This document shows positions 6,471-14,340 of a stretch of DNA of 35,601 nucleotides, one piece after another. Position 1 is the stretch's first letter; every line of letters begins with the position of its first letter. Source of the DNA: JBEKSX01 sp049516635 (GTDB lineage: Bacteria; Bacteroidota; Ignavibacteria; Tepidaquicellales; OLB5). The stretch is taken from the NCBI GenBank assembly GCA_049516635.1, contig JBEKSX010000029.1, positions 1-35,601 of the forward strand. Direction: 5' to 3'. Below the pieces are notes generated by a model, which saw only the letters and a program-made list of their open reading frames with translations, did not search any database and was not told the DNA's origin. Position numbers and translations under genes: made by a program.

Positions 6471-9400
6471 TCAATGCACCATGAATTTCGCCATCTCGGA
6501 CCTTTGCAGTTTTCCTTTTTTATTGAGGTACGTTTTTATCATAACAAAAATGATCGGTGTAACAACAAGTACGTGGATAGCTGATGTAACCACTCCGCCT
6601 ATCATAGGAACGGCGATCGGTTTCGCAAGGTCGGAGCCGGTTCCTGTCGACCACATGATGGGTATAAGTCCGATGAGGTTTACGGCAACAGTCATTAGTT
6701 TCGGCCTCAAACGGAGTACTGCTCCGTCCTTTGCTGCCTGTACAATATCGGCACTGGTAATAATATCATTGTTTGCTATCAACTTTTTATCGAGCGCTTC
6801 GTGGAGATAGATTACCATAACGACACCCGTTTCTACAGCGAGCCCGTACAGGGCAATGAACCCGACCCATACGGCTACGGAGAAATTGTAATGCAGAATG
6901 GACATCAGGTAAACACCTCCGATGAGTGCGAAAGGAACGGAAAGCATTACGAGTATGGATTCCAGAAAATTCTTAAATACGAGAAACAGCATAACAAAAA
7001 TTATTATAAAGACAATAGGCATTACAATCTCGAGGCGTTTTTTGGCGCTGACCTGGTTCTCCCATTGACCGCTCCAGGTGTAATAATATCCTTTCGGGAG
7101 CATGGTTACGAATTCTTTATCCATAACTTTTTTCGCATCCTCAACGAACCCGCCCATGTCCCTTCCTCTTACGTTGAGGAATACGATGGAACGGAGCATA
7201 TTGTTCTCGCTTGATATCATCGGGGGTCCGGATGTAATTTTGATACCGGCAAGCTCGCTTAAAGGTAGTTGTATCTTTGTTGATGTATTGGAAGATGGGT
7301 TGCTCACCATTTTCATACCCGTACTGCTGCCGGGTGATTGAAATGATGAGCCGACTGTAACAAGAACATTTTTTAATTTGTCTATATCGTCACGGAAATC
7401 TTTATAATATCTGACCCTTATGGGAAATCTTCTTCGTCCTTCGACTGTTGTGGCAATGTTAATTCCGCCAATTGATGTTTCGATCACGTTCTGCACATCT
7501 CCGACATTCAATCCGTATCGTGAGATTGCATCGCGGTTAACATCTATATCGATATATTTCCCGCCCTGCGTGCGTTCGGCAAATACATCCGCGGCACCCG
7601 GGACGTTCTTTACTATCTGCTCGGCTTCGATCGCAAGCTTTTCGAGTGTGTCCAGATTATCACCGAATATCTTTATTCCGAGGTCTGTCCTTACGCCTGT
7701 AGTGAGCATGTTTATGCGGTTGATTATGGGCTGTGTCCATGCATTGCCTACTCCGGGTATCTGCAGTTTTTCATTCAACTCGGCTATTATCTTGTCTTTG
7801 GTCATACCCGGTCTCCAGTCACTTTTATCTTTGAGAATGATTATGGTCTCTATCATATTCACGGGAGCGGGGTCTGTGGGCGTTTCTGCTCTTCCCACTT
7901 TTCCGAGAACGTGGGCTACTTCAGGTTCGGACATAATTATCTTATCCTGCAATTGGACTAAACGCTTCGCTTCGGTAATGGATACATTCGGCAGGGTAGT
8001 GGGCATAAAAAGCAAGCTTCCTTCATCGAGACTCGGCATGAACTCTGACCCTGTACGCATTATTAATGGTATCGTCACCAGCAGTGCGATTATGTTAATG
8101 GCCAGTGTTGTTTTCCTGTATTTTAGTGCGAAGTTGATTACAGGTACATACAGCATTTTAAAAAATTTCGATACTGGATTTTTCTCTTCGGGATAGAACT
8201 TTCCGCGCATGAACAATGTCATAAGCATTGGTACAAGCGTGATGGTGATGATTGCGGAACCCGCAAGCGCGAAAGTCTTTGTAAATGCGAGAGGATGAAA
8301 TAATTTTCCTTCCTGTCCCTGGAGAAGGAACACGGGTAGGAATGAAACTACGATGATCGCTATCGAGAAAAATATTGCACGCCCGACCTGTTTGGCGGAC
8401 CTGATAGATACTTCGGTATAGTCTATTGCTTCGCGTTGTTCCGTCATCTTTGCTATGTTCCTGTATGCGTTCTCTACCATAACGATAGACGAATCGACCA
8501 GTACACCGATGGAAATAATGAGACCTCCGAGGCTCATTATGTTTGATGTGATACCGAACTGTTTCATCAGTATGAACGCTATCAATACCGATACCGGCAT
8601 CTCGATGAGAATACGAATTGCGCTCCGGAAATGGAAAAGGAATATCATTACGATCAGGCTGACTACGATAGCTTCTTCGGTAAGCGAGCGTCTCAGCGTA
8701 TTGATGGATTCATGAATGAGGGTACTCCTGTCATAATCGGTCATGATCTTCACACCTGCGGGTAGACCTTTTTCAAGCTCCTTCAATTTATCTTTTACCC
8801 TATCAATTACCTCGGAGGCATTCTCACCGTATCTCATAACAATAATACCTCCGACAACCTCACCTTCACCGTCGTTATCGATAAGTCCGCGTCTCGTATC
8901 ACCGCCGATCTGGACGGTTCCTATATCACCGATGCGGACGGGAATGCCGTTGGAGGTGCCCCTAAGGGTAACCTGTTCGATGTCCTCGGGGGAATTAATG
9001 TATCCTTTCCCTCTGACAAAATATTCCTTATCGCTGGATTCGATATTGTTGCCGCCAACATCGTTATTGCTGTTCTGCACAGCGTAAACAATATCGGTAA
9101 TGCTCAGCCCGTAGGAAGCAAGTTTATTAGGGTCTACATCTATCTGGTATTGTTTGATGAATCCCCCGGCAGATGCAACCTCAGCAACTCCTTCGACAGA
9201 TGTAAGCTGATATTTGAGATAATAATCCTGCAGGGCGCGGAGCTCACCCAGGTCATATTTATCACTTGAGAGGTGATACCAGAATATATGCCCGACACCT
9301 GTTCCGTCAGGTCCCATAACAGGGGTTGCTCCCTGCGGAAGGAGGTTCTTAACCTGGTTGATCTTTTCCAGTACCCGGCTGCGTGCCCAGTAGATATCCG

Positions 9401-9701
9401 TGTTGTCATTGAAAATGACATATACGAAGCTCATGCCGAACATTGACTGCGAACGTACTGCTTTCACATCAGGTATTCCCTGCAAGTTCTGGGTTAACGG
9501 ATAAGTGATCTGGTCTTCTATGACTTTCGGGCTTCTCCCCATCCATTCCGTGAATACGATAACCTGATTCTCTGACAGGTCCGGTATGGCATCGACCGGC
9601 GTATTATATACCGACCAGATACCGAAACCAATCACGAGAAGGTAAACTACGATCACTATGAACCTGTTTCGCGCCGAGAATTCTATTATTTTTTCTATCA
9701 T
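6471..9701 (-). CDS. cusA: CusA-type Cu(I)/Ag(I) RND efflux pump
   Basis: A 1076-residue inner-membrane heavy-metal RND transporter, the proton-driven pump of a tripartite CusCBA system. I chose the ATG at 9701 (MIEKIIEFSARNRF), typical of CusA; a TTG at 9707 would add two residues. The TM4 proton-relay motif GVLVDSSIVMVEN has Asp at about 403, matching CusA Asp405. By alignment from memory the three methionines of the CusA copper site are conserved at about 566 (LLFMPTTLP), 616 (PVNMIETI) and 664 (NRINMLTTG), with nearly identical spacing to CusA 573/623/672. This favours Cu/Ag over the Zn/Co/Cd selectivity of CzcA. Full length for the family. Last gene of the operon, 13 bases after the copZ-like gene. 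Confidence 0.95.
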   Translation of the reverse strand: MIEKIIEFSARNRFIVIVVYLLVIGFGIWSVYNTPVDAIPDLSENQVIVFTEWMGRSPKVIEDQITYPLTQNLQGIPDVKAVRSQSMFGMSFVYVIFNDNTDIYWARSRVLEKINQVKNLLPQGATPVMGPDGTGVGHIFWYHLSSDKYDLGELRALQDYYLKYQLTSVEGVAEVASAGGFIKQYQIDVDPNKLASYGLSITDIVYAVQNSNNDVGGNNIESSDKEYFVRGKGYINSPEDIEQVTLRGTSNGIPVRIGDIGTVQIGGDTRRGLIDNDGEGEVVGGIIVMRYGENASEVIDRVKDKLKELEKGLPAGVKIMTDYDRSTLIHESINTLRRSLTEEAIVVSLIVMIFLFHFRSAIRILIEMPVSVLIAFILMKQFGITSNIMSLGGLIISIGVLVDSSIVMVENAYRNIAKMTEQREAIDYTEVSIRSAKQVGRAIFFSIAIIVVSFLPVFLLQGQEGKLFHPLAFTKTFALAGSAIITITLVPMLMTLFMRGKFYPEEKNPVSKFFKMLYVPVINFALKYRKTTLAINIIALLVTIPLIMRTGSEFMPSLDEGSLLFMPTTLPNVSITEAKRLVQLQDKIIMSEPEVAHVLGKVGRAETPTDPAPVNMIETIIILKDKSDWRPGMTKDKIIAELNEKLQIPGVGNAWTQPIINRINMLTTGVRTDLGIKIFGDNLDTLEKLAIEAEQIVKNVPGAADVFAERTQGGKYIDIDVNRDAISRYGLNVGDVQNVIETSIGGINIATTVEGRRRFPIRVRYYKDFRDDIDKLKNVLVTVGSSFQSPGSSTGMKMVSNPSSNTSTKIQLPLSELAGIKITSGPPMISSENNMLRSIVFLNVRGRDMGGFVEDAKKVMDKEFVTMLPKGYYYTWSGQWENQVSAKKRLEIVMPIVFIIIFVMLFLVFKNFLESILVMLSVPFALIGGVYLMSILHYNFSVAVWVGFIALYGLAVETGVVMVIYLHEALDKKLIANNDIITSADIVQAAKDGAVLRLRPKLMTVAVNLIGLIPIMWSTGTGSDLAKPIAVPMIGGVVTSAIHVLVVTPIIFVMIKTYLNKKGKLQRSEMAKFMVH

Positions 9702-9714
9702 TCCCAATACAGAA

Positions 9715-9930
9715 TTATTTCGTTAAGATGTTTTCCACAACTTCATAACCCGCTTCTTCGATAGCTTTTACAATTTCGTCATGTGTGACTTTTGTTTCAT
9801 TATATTCCACATCGAGAGAATTAATCTCTGCCTTGAAACTATCGAGCGGCAGTTTTTTGATCTCTGTGACTACCGACTTCACGCAATGATTGCATGACAT
9901 CCCGGTTATTTTTATTGTTTCTGATTTCAT
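9715..9930 (-). CDS. copZ: CopZ-like cytosolic copper chaperone (HMA domain)
   Basis: A 71-residue single heavy-metal-associated domain with the metal-binding motif GMSCNHC at about residues 10-16 and the typical end ...AIEEAGYEVVE. There is no signal peptide, so it acts in the cytoplasm. Members of the family bind Cu(I) through the two cysteines and hand it to pumps. It lies between the secreted HMA protein and cusA with very short gaps, so it is co-transcribed. Its placement directly before cusA suggests it supplies cytosolic copper to the pump or buffers it. Metal choice is inferred from family and context. Confidence 0.9.
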   Translation of the reverse strand: MKSETIKITGMSCNHCVKSVVTEIKKLPLDSFKAEINSLDVEYNETKVTHDEIVKAIEEAGYEVVENILTK

Positions 9931-9946
9931 TTTATTATTTTAATTG

Positions 9947-10309
9947 TCATTTTCCTTTGCAGCACCCCGGCAGCCTGTCATACGCTTCAGTATCGGCTTT
10001 CTTATCGTTTGCGTCATATCCTGCTTTTGTAATTGCGTTTTCGAGCTTCTCAAGGCTCGTTACGGAATTATCGAACGTAACGGTAGCTTGTTTACTGTCA
10101 AGATCGACATTTACATCTATTACTCCATCAACATTTTTCAAGGCTTTCTCAACCTTGGTTACGCATTGTCCGCACATGATAGAACCGAGTGCGATAATTG
10201 TTTTTTCGTTACCGTATCTAACTGCAGATTCTGTTTTAATACTGCTTGCCAGGAATATCAGCATTAACGGTAAAAGCAAGAGGCTCAGGTTTAATTTAAT
10301 GTTCTTCAT
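9947..10309 (-). CDS. Secreted HMA-domain metal-binding protein
   Basis: A 120-residue protein with an N-terminal signal peptide or anchor (MKNIKLNLSLLLLPLMLIFLASS) followed by one HMA domain. The metal motif is MCGQC at about 45-49, followed by VTKVEKALKNVDGVIDVNVD and the end AITKAGYDA. After the domain a short tail ends in GCCKGK, adding two more cysteines. The domain is therefore on the periplasmic side, unlike its 71-residue neighbour. Within the operon it probably binds Cu(I) in the periplasm, a role played by CusF in Escherichia coli, although the fold is different. Family and topology are confident; the relay role is inference. Confidence 0.85.
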   Translation of the reverse strand: MKNIKLNLSLLLLPLMLIFLASSIKTESAVRYGNEKTIIALGSIMCGQCVTKVEKALKNVDGVIDVNVDLDSKQATVTFDNSVTSLEKLENAITKAGYDANDKKADTEAYDRLPGCCKGK

Positions 10310-10331
10310 TCTTAATTACCTTTCTGATTAA

Positions 10332-10718
10332 TTATTTATTATTGGATTTGTTTTCTTTTGGTTCGGGTTTTTCCATTTTGACCAGATCCATCTTGCAGAG
10401 GGGACATTTCCCGTTATAGTTTTGCCTTACATTAGGATGCATTTCGCATGTATAAACCACAGCTTTGTTGTCGGGTGACATAGACTGCTTTATCGTTTTT
10501 AATTGTTCGGGATCTGTAACTTTAAACATATCTGTGCCCTTGGGTGATTTACCCGGATAGTCCTGCCAGAAATCGAATTTGTCCGAAGCGTAATATGTAT
10601 TTGTATCCACCGTGACGGTAGTTTTTTCCATCTTCTGTGTCTGTTCTTCCTCTTTAGAACAGCCTGCAATAATTAGAGCTGCGAAAATGAATATCGCTAA
10701 TGGTGTTTTAATTTTCAT
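10332..10718 (-). CDS. Lipoprotein with heavy-metal-binding (HMBD) motif
   Basis: A 128-residue predicted lipoprotein. The signal peptide ends in a lipobox, ALIIAGC, with the lipidated Cys at about 20, followed by a charged linker. Near the C-terminus is the heavy-metal-binding domain YTCEMHPNVRQNYNGKCPLC followed by KMDL, the same C-x-M-H-P...C-P-x-C-x-M pattern as in the N-terminus of the CusB encoded next to it. No enzymatic domain is visible in the middle (residues 30-85). It is probably a membrane-tethered periplasmic Cu/Ag-binding protein feeding the adaptor. It lies 46 bases downstream of cusB in the same operon. Confidence 0.82.
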   Translation of the reverse strand: MKIKTPLAIFIFAALIIAGCSKEEEQTQKMEKTTVTVDTNTYYASDKFDFWQDYPGKSPKGTDMFKVTDPEQLKTIKQSMSPDNKAVVYTCEMHPNVRQNYNGKCPLCKMDLVKMEKPEPKENKSNNK

Positions 10719-10764
10719 GTTCTTGATTTTATTCCTTCCTTTGGAAAATATTTAAAATATTGTT

Positions 10765-12108
10765 CTATTTCTTGGTTTGCATATCTTTCATGATATCCTG
10801 ATCAGGATTTATCTTCATTTTATCATCATTGTTTGATGTCATCACGTGTCCTTCGTGTCCCGACTGCATTCCCATCTGTATCTGTGTTTCGCTGTCGATA
10901 AGAAATCCTCCCGAGCTGACAACCGTTTCACCTTCTTTCAATCCGCTTGTGACCGCATAGTATCCGTCCTGTTCGTAACCTATCGTTACTTCGCGGGGCA
11001 CATAAACTCCCTTTTCTTTTTCTACATATACTATATCCCTGTCTCCGTTACGTATGACTGCATTCTTCGGGACTGCTAACGAATTGCTGACGTACGTATT
11101 AATCTTTACCTTGACATACATATCGGGCTTCAGTTTGTAACCCCTGTTCGCAACATCTATCCGGACCTCGAGCGTTCGTGTATCGGGATTAATTACGGGG
11201 TTAACGTAATTTATCTTTGCATACATTTCTTCGTTTGGGTACGAACTCGATAGTATCTGTGCGGTTTGTCCGCTCTTTATATACTGAATATCTGATTCGT
11301 AAATATTTGCTATTACCCAGACTGTCGATAGGTCTGCGACGTCAAGCAAATTCTCTCCCGCCATTGTCCAGTGACCCGGCAGCGCATATTTCTTCGTAAC
11401 TATCCCGCTGTACTTTGAATATATCGTGATAGAGTTTTTCACCGTGCCGGTTCTCTCGAGTTCTTCGAATTGATTATCTGTGAACTCCCAGTAAGTGAGA
11501 CGGTTCTTCGATGCTTCGAGCATCTCCTTCGCCTGGTCTATTGCGAGTTGGTTTCCGCTCTTGCTAACACGTTCGTAATTGTTCAAAGCAAGCAGATATT
11601 CTTTTTGAGTGGATACAAGTTCGGGAGAATAAATTTCTGCTACCGCCTGACCCTTGCTCACGACCTGTCCTTCGAAATCCACGTACATTTTGATTATCTT
11701 TCCTGAGACCGGAGTTGCAATATTAGCAAAATTTTTCTCATCTATCTTTACATATCCGTTGAAGTTCTTTTCTCCCGAAAACTGCTTCGACACGACTTTC
11801 GCGGTCTGAACATTAGCCAGCACCTGCTGTGACGGTGAAAGCTTTACTTCCATCAGGTCACCCTGGGGTTGTTGATTTTGCTGTTCCTGAGGGGCAATAT
11901 TGCTTACCTTTTTAATTACAAGATCCATGCCACAAATGGGGCATTGCCCGGGGTGATCGGAGATAATTTGCGGGTGCATGGGGCATGTATAGACCTCAGC
12001 CTGTGTAATTTCGCCATTATTACTGAAAAACAATCTATAACCGCCATAACCGAGACCTATGACCGCCAGGAGTATAATTATGAGTATTATGATTTTCTTA
12101 TTGTTCAT
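10765..12108 (-). CDS. cusB: CusB-type membrane fusion protein with N-terminal metal-binding domain
   Basis: A 447-residue periplasmic adaptor of an RND efflux system. An N-terminal transmembrane anchor (residues 5-28) is followed by the HMBD motif YTCPMHPQIISDHPGQCPIC with GMDLV at about 40-64. Then come the barrel-sandwich/lipoyl half (KMYVDFEGQVVSKGQAVAEIYSPEL), an alpha-hairpin, and the second half-lipoyl and beta-barrel regions (SKYSGIVTKKYALPGHWTMAG, VNPVINPDTRTLEVRIDVAN). The C-terminal tail is Met/His-containing (QMGMQSGHEGHVM). In CusB, methionines near the N-terminus pass Cu(I) to CusA; here the HMBD is likely to serve that step. It lies 12 bases downstream of cusC. Confidence 0.93.
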   Translation of the reverse strand: MNNKKIIILIIILLAVIGLGYGGYRLFFSNNGEITQAEVYTCPMHPQIISDHPGQCPICGMDLVIKKVSNIAPQEQQNQQPQGDLMEVKLSPSQQVLANVQTAKVVSKQFSGEKNFNGYVKIDEKNFANIATPVSGKIIKMYVDFEGQVVSKGQAVAEIYSPELVSTQKEYLLALNNYERVSKSGNQLAIDQAKEMLEASKNRLTYWEFTDNQFEELERTGTVKNSITIYSKYSGIVTKKYALPGHWTMAGENLLDVADLSTVWVIANIYESDIQYIKSGQTAQILSSSYPNEEMYAKINYVNPVINPDTRTLEVRIDVANRGYKLKPDMYVKVKINTYVSNSLAVPKNAVIRNGDRDIVYVEKEKGVYVPREVTIGYEQDGYYAVTSGLKEGETVVSSGGFLIDSETQIQMGMQSGHEGHVMTSNNDDKMKINPDQDIMKDMQTKK

Positions 12109-12120
12109 TTCTTTAAACTT

Positions 12121-13533
12121 TTAGTTCTTAAAATTCATGCCGGTGGCTTTTTCAAGTTCGGCTGTCATTTTCAAATACATGTTCACCGATTCATCGAACA
12201 TAAGCTCGGCTTCCTGGTACATACGGTAAGAATCCAGCAGGTCGAGGAATGAGGTCATGTTGTTCTCATACGAGTACTGCGTCGATTTGAGCGAATTCTC
12301 GGTTTGAGGTATCACGACGTCCGAATAATACTTCATCGTATTTTTAGCCGCAGTAAGCTTATTTAGTATGTTCACAATCTCATTCTTTATCTCGTTTCTC
12401 TTTGCGTCATATTCTTCATTTGATGCCTTGATGGAAATGGAATTCTTCTGGATTGCATTATCGTATTTTCCCGAGCTCCATGGTGCTATGGGTATATTGA
12501 CTCCGACCATAAACTCGAAATCATTTTTCGGTTCGAAAGGCATTATCCTGTATCCGAGCTTCAGGTTCAGATCGGGCAGTCTGCTGAGCTTTGCCATATC
12601 AAGGTCCGTTTCGCTCATTATTATCTTATGCTTAATGGATTCCAGGTCAGCCCTGTTATCAAAAGCATAATTGACCAGCTTATCCGGGTCTATGTTCCCG
12701 GTATTGAACGAATTCTGTTCGAGCAGGTAAGCGATATCGATAGAATTAAAATTGACCTTTGTGTTCTCGTCTATCACAACTTTAGTCAGCTTTGTGAGAT
12801 TGGCATATATATCTTTTCTCTGCTCCTTGAGAACCGTTTCGTCATTCAATAATTTTGATAATTCGATCTGTGACTTGAACACTTCCTGCTGCATTCCTTT
12901 TCCGACGGAATATTTGCTTTCCGATGCGGCGATGAAGTTCTTAATTATCTCCTGGTTATCATTATTTATTTTAAGCTTCTGGTCGATGAAATACAGGTCG
13001 TAGTAGTTCATCTTTATCATGCTTATCATATTTGCGGCCATATCCTTTTTATCATATCTCATCATATCGGAATTGTGCATAACAGATTCCTTATCCAGCT
13101 TCAATTTGCCCGGGAAAGGAAACGTCTGCGATACAAAGAAGTTGACCATACCGACCTGCGAGAAATCGGACATGATGTTATCCAGCTCGAATTCGAACAT
13201 CGGGTCGGGAAGCGAGGTTTTTTCCCTGGCAAGGTAATTTTGCGCTTCTATCCTGTTCTGCAATGCCTTCAGGTCACCGCTGTTATTGAGGGCGAAATAT
13301 ATCATCTGGTCCAATGTTATCACTTCCGCTTTTCCGTACTGATTGTAAAAGGAAGTATCGTTCTCCTTTTTGCTCGATGAGAAAAGTGAATCGAGTGTTC
13401 TCAATGAGCTATTATACCTGTAAATGGTATCCTTATCCAGCATGCTGTAAAAAGCATTCTGCGGATAAGCAGATGCGGTTAATAATAAGTTCAGAACAAG
13501 AACTGTGATATATATTTTGATGTATTTAGACAT
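12121..13533 (-). CDS. cusC: CusC/TolC-type outer-membrane efflux protein
   Basis: A 470-residue outer-membrane factor with a signal peptide (MSKYIKIYITVLVLNLLLTASAYPQ). It contains two OEP-type helical repeats, each with long amphipathic coiled-coil helices: about 90-240 (ALQNRIEAQNYLAREK...) and 280-460 (ESIKHKIIMSETDLDMAKL...). The phrases SLPDPMFEFELDN and SRLPDLNLKLGYRI sit at equivalent places in the two halves. It forms the outer-membrane exit duct of the CusCBA pump. No lipobox is visible, unlike Escherichia coli CusC, so it is probably not lipidated. It lies between the Cys-rich protein gene and cusB on the same strand. Confidence 0.9.
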   Translation of the reverse strand: MSKYIKIYITVLVLNLLLTASAYPQNAFYSMLDKDTIYRYNSSLRTLDSLFSSSKKENDTSFYNQYGKAEVITLDQMIYFALNNSGDLKALQNRIEAQNYLAREKTSLPDPMFEFELDNIMSDFSQVGMVNFFVSQTFPFPGKLKLDKESVMHNSDMMRYDKKDMAANMISMIKMNYYDLYFIDQKLKINNDNQEIIKNFIAASESKYSVGKGMQQEVFKSQIELSKLLNDETVLKEQRKDIYANLTKLTKVVIDENTKVNFNSIDIAYLLEQNSFNTGNIDPDKLVNYAFDNRADLESIKHKIIMSETDLDMAKLSRLPDLNLKLGYRIMPFEPKNDFEFMVGVNIPIAPWSSGKYDNAIQKNSISIKASNEEYDAKRNEIKNEIVNILNKLTAAKNTMKYYSDVVIPQTENSLKSTQYSYENNMTSFLDLLDSYRMYQEAELMFDESVNMYLKMTAELEKATGMNFKN

Positions 13534-13613
13534 AATTTAAAATTCATAATCATAAAAAATGGCGTAAATAATGAATAATTATTTACTGAATGAACCGAAT
13601 ATGAATTTTAAAT

Positions 13614-14021
13614 TTAAATAAGGAGAGATGAGTTCAGGACACAGATATCCCTGCTGTAAACAGGGAATTCATTTTGTGTGAAGCTTAAATTGCTGTTGTT
13701 TGAAAATAAAGAACATGCATTAGCGTTATTAGAGTATAAAATACATAAAACCTTTAAAGAGTTATCCTGGTTTTCACTTTTCACCTGCTGAAGTATGTTC
13801 GAATTGGAGAGCTCTATTTTTCCAAGCTCGCAGCAGGATGCTTTGTGCTTCGTGAGGCTCAACCCGTCAACTTTTTTGGATGGTTCGTTACTGCACTGAC
13901 ATGATATCTTACTGTTATCATCCATTTTGCAGAGCATATAAGATGCGGCAAAACTGAAATTAGATAATATCAGCGTGACTGCTAATAATGGTAATAAATA
14001 TTTTCTAATTCTTTTCCTCAA
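13614..14021 (-). CDS. Small secreted Cys-rich protein heading the copper operon
   Basis: No ATG start fits this gene. A TTG at 14021 gives a textbook signal peptide (M)RKRIRKYLLPLLAVTLILSN FSFA and a 135-residue protein; the frame stays open to a TTG at 14099, but that would place 26 residues before the signal peptide. The mature part begins ASYMLCKMDDNSKISCQC, followed by KASCCELGK, giving C-x-M, C-x-C and CC motifs suited to binding soft metals. I do not recognise the family. It lies 80 bases upstream of cusC on the same strand, so it is probably co-transcribed and may be a periplasmic copper-binding or sensing protein. Function is inferred from context and cysteine pattern only. Confidence 0.6.
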   Translation of the reverse strand: MRKRIRKYLLPLLAVTLILSNFSFAASYMLCKMDDNSKISCQCSNEPSKKVDGLSLTKHKASCCELGKIELSNSNILQQVKSENQDNSLKVLCILYSNNANACSLFSNNSNLSFTQNEFPVYSRDICVLNSSLLI

Positions 14022-14232
14022 AATTTTCGATTGAACAAGGATACTCGTTTCCTTGTATAGATTAACTTCAAATATACTAAAAAATTGTATTCCTTCCAAA
14101 TCTGCAACGAAGTGAATGAGGAATTAGTTCCTGAATGTACAAAATTAAAGGATTTTTCAGGTTTTATCAGCCCTTATTTATCATAGTCATAAATGGGAAT
14201 ATGCCACATTTCACTAAGACAATTTTCATAAT

Positions 14233-14247
14233 TATGTATTATATTAG
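14233..14247 (+). promoter_or_regulatory. 15-bp upstream motif shared with the paralogue at 35525
   Basis: TATGTATTATATTAG occurs here, 94 bases before the start at 14341, and is identical at 35323-35337 upstream of the paralogous gene at 35525. Identity of an A/T-rich 15-mer in front of two paralogues suggests a shared promoter, or duplicated upstream DNA. The distance to the start differs between the two copies. Confidence 0.45.
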
Positions 14248-14295
14248 CTGTGAAAAATTATCTTTGATCGATCTTCAAATAATGTAAATAATTAA

Positions 14296-14340
14296 ACAGG
14301 CAAAACCTATAAATATAATCCCAAGAGGGGGGGTCGGAAA
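14296..14340 (+). promoter_or_regulatory. Leader with G-run, conserved in the paralogue
   Basis: The 45 bases before the start run ACAGGCAAAACCT, then an A/T-rich spacer, then ATCCCAAGAGGGGGGG and GTCGGAAA up to the ATG. The same order is found at 35485-35524 (ACAGGCAAGACCTGT, A/T-rich spacer, CCACGGGGGTGG, ATG). The G-run sits at ribosome-binding-site distance and is probably part of translation initiation. Confidence 0.5.

Noticed and set aside
7420..8196. A 258-residue plus-strand frame opposite cusA
   Set aside because: It is antisense to the conserved core of CusA and its composition reflects the complementary codons; no start signal.
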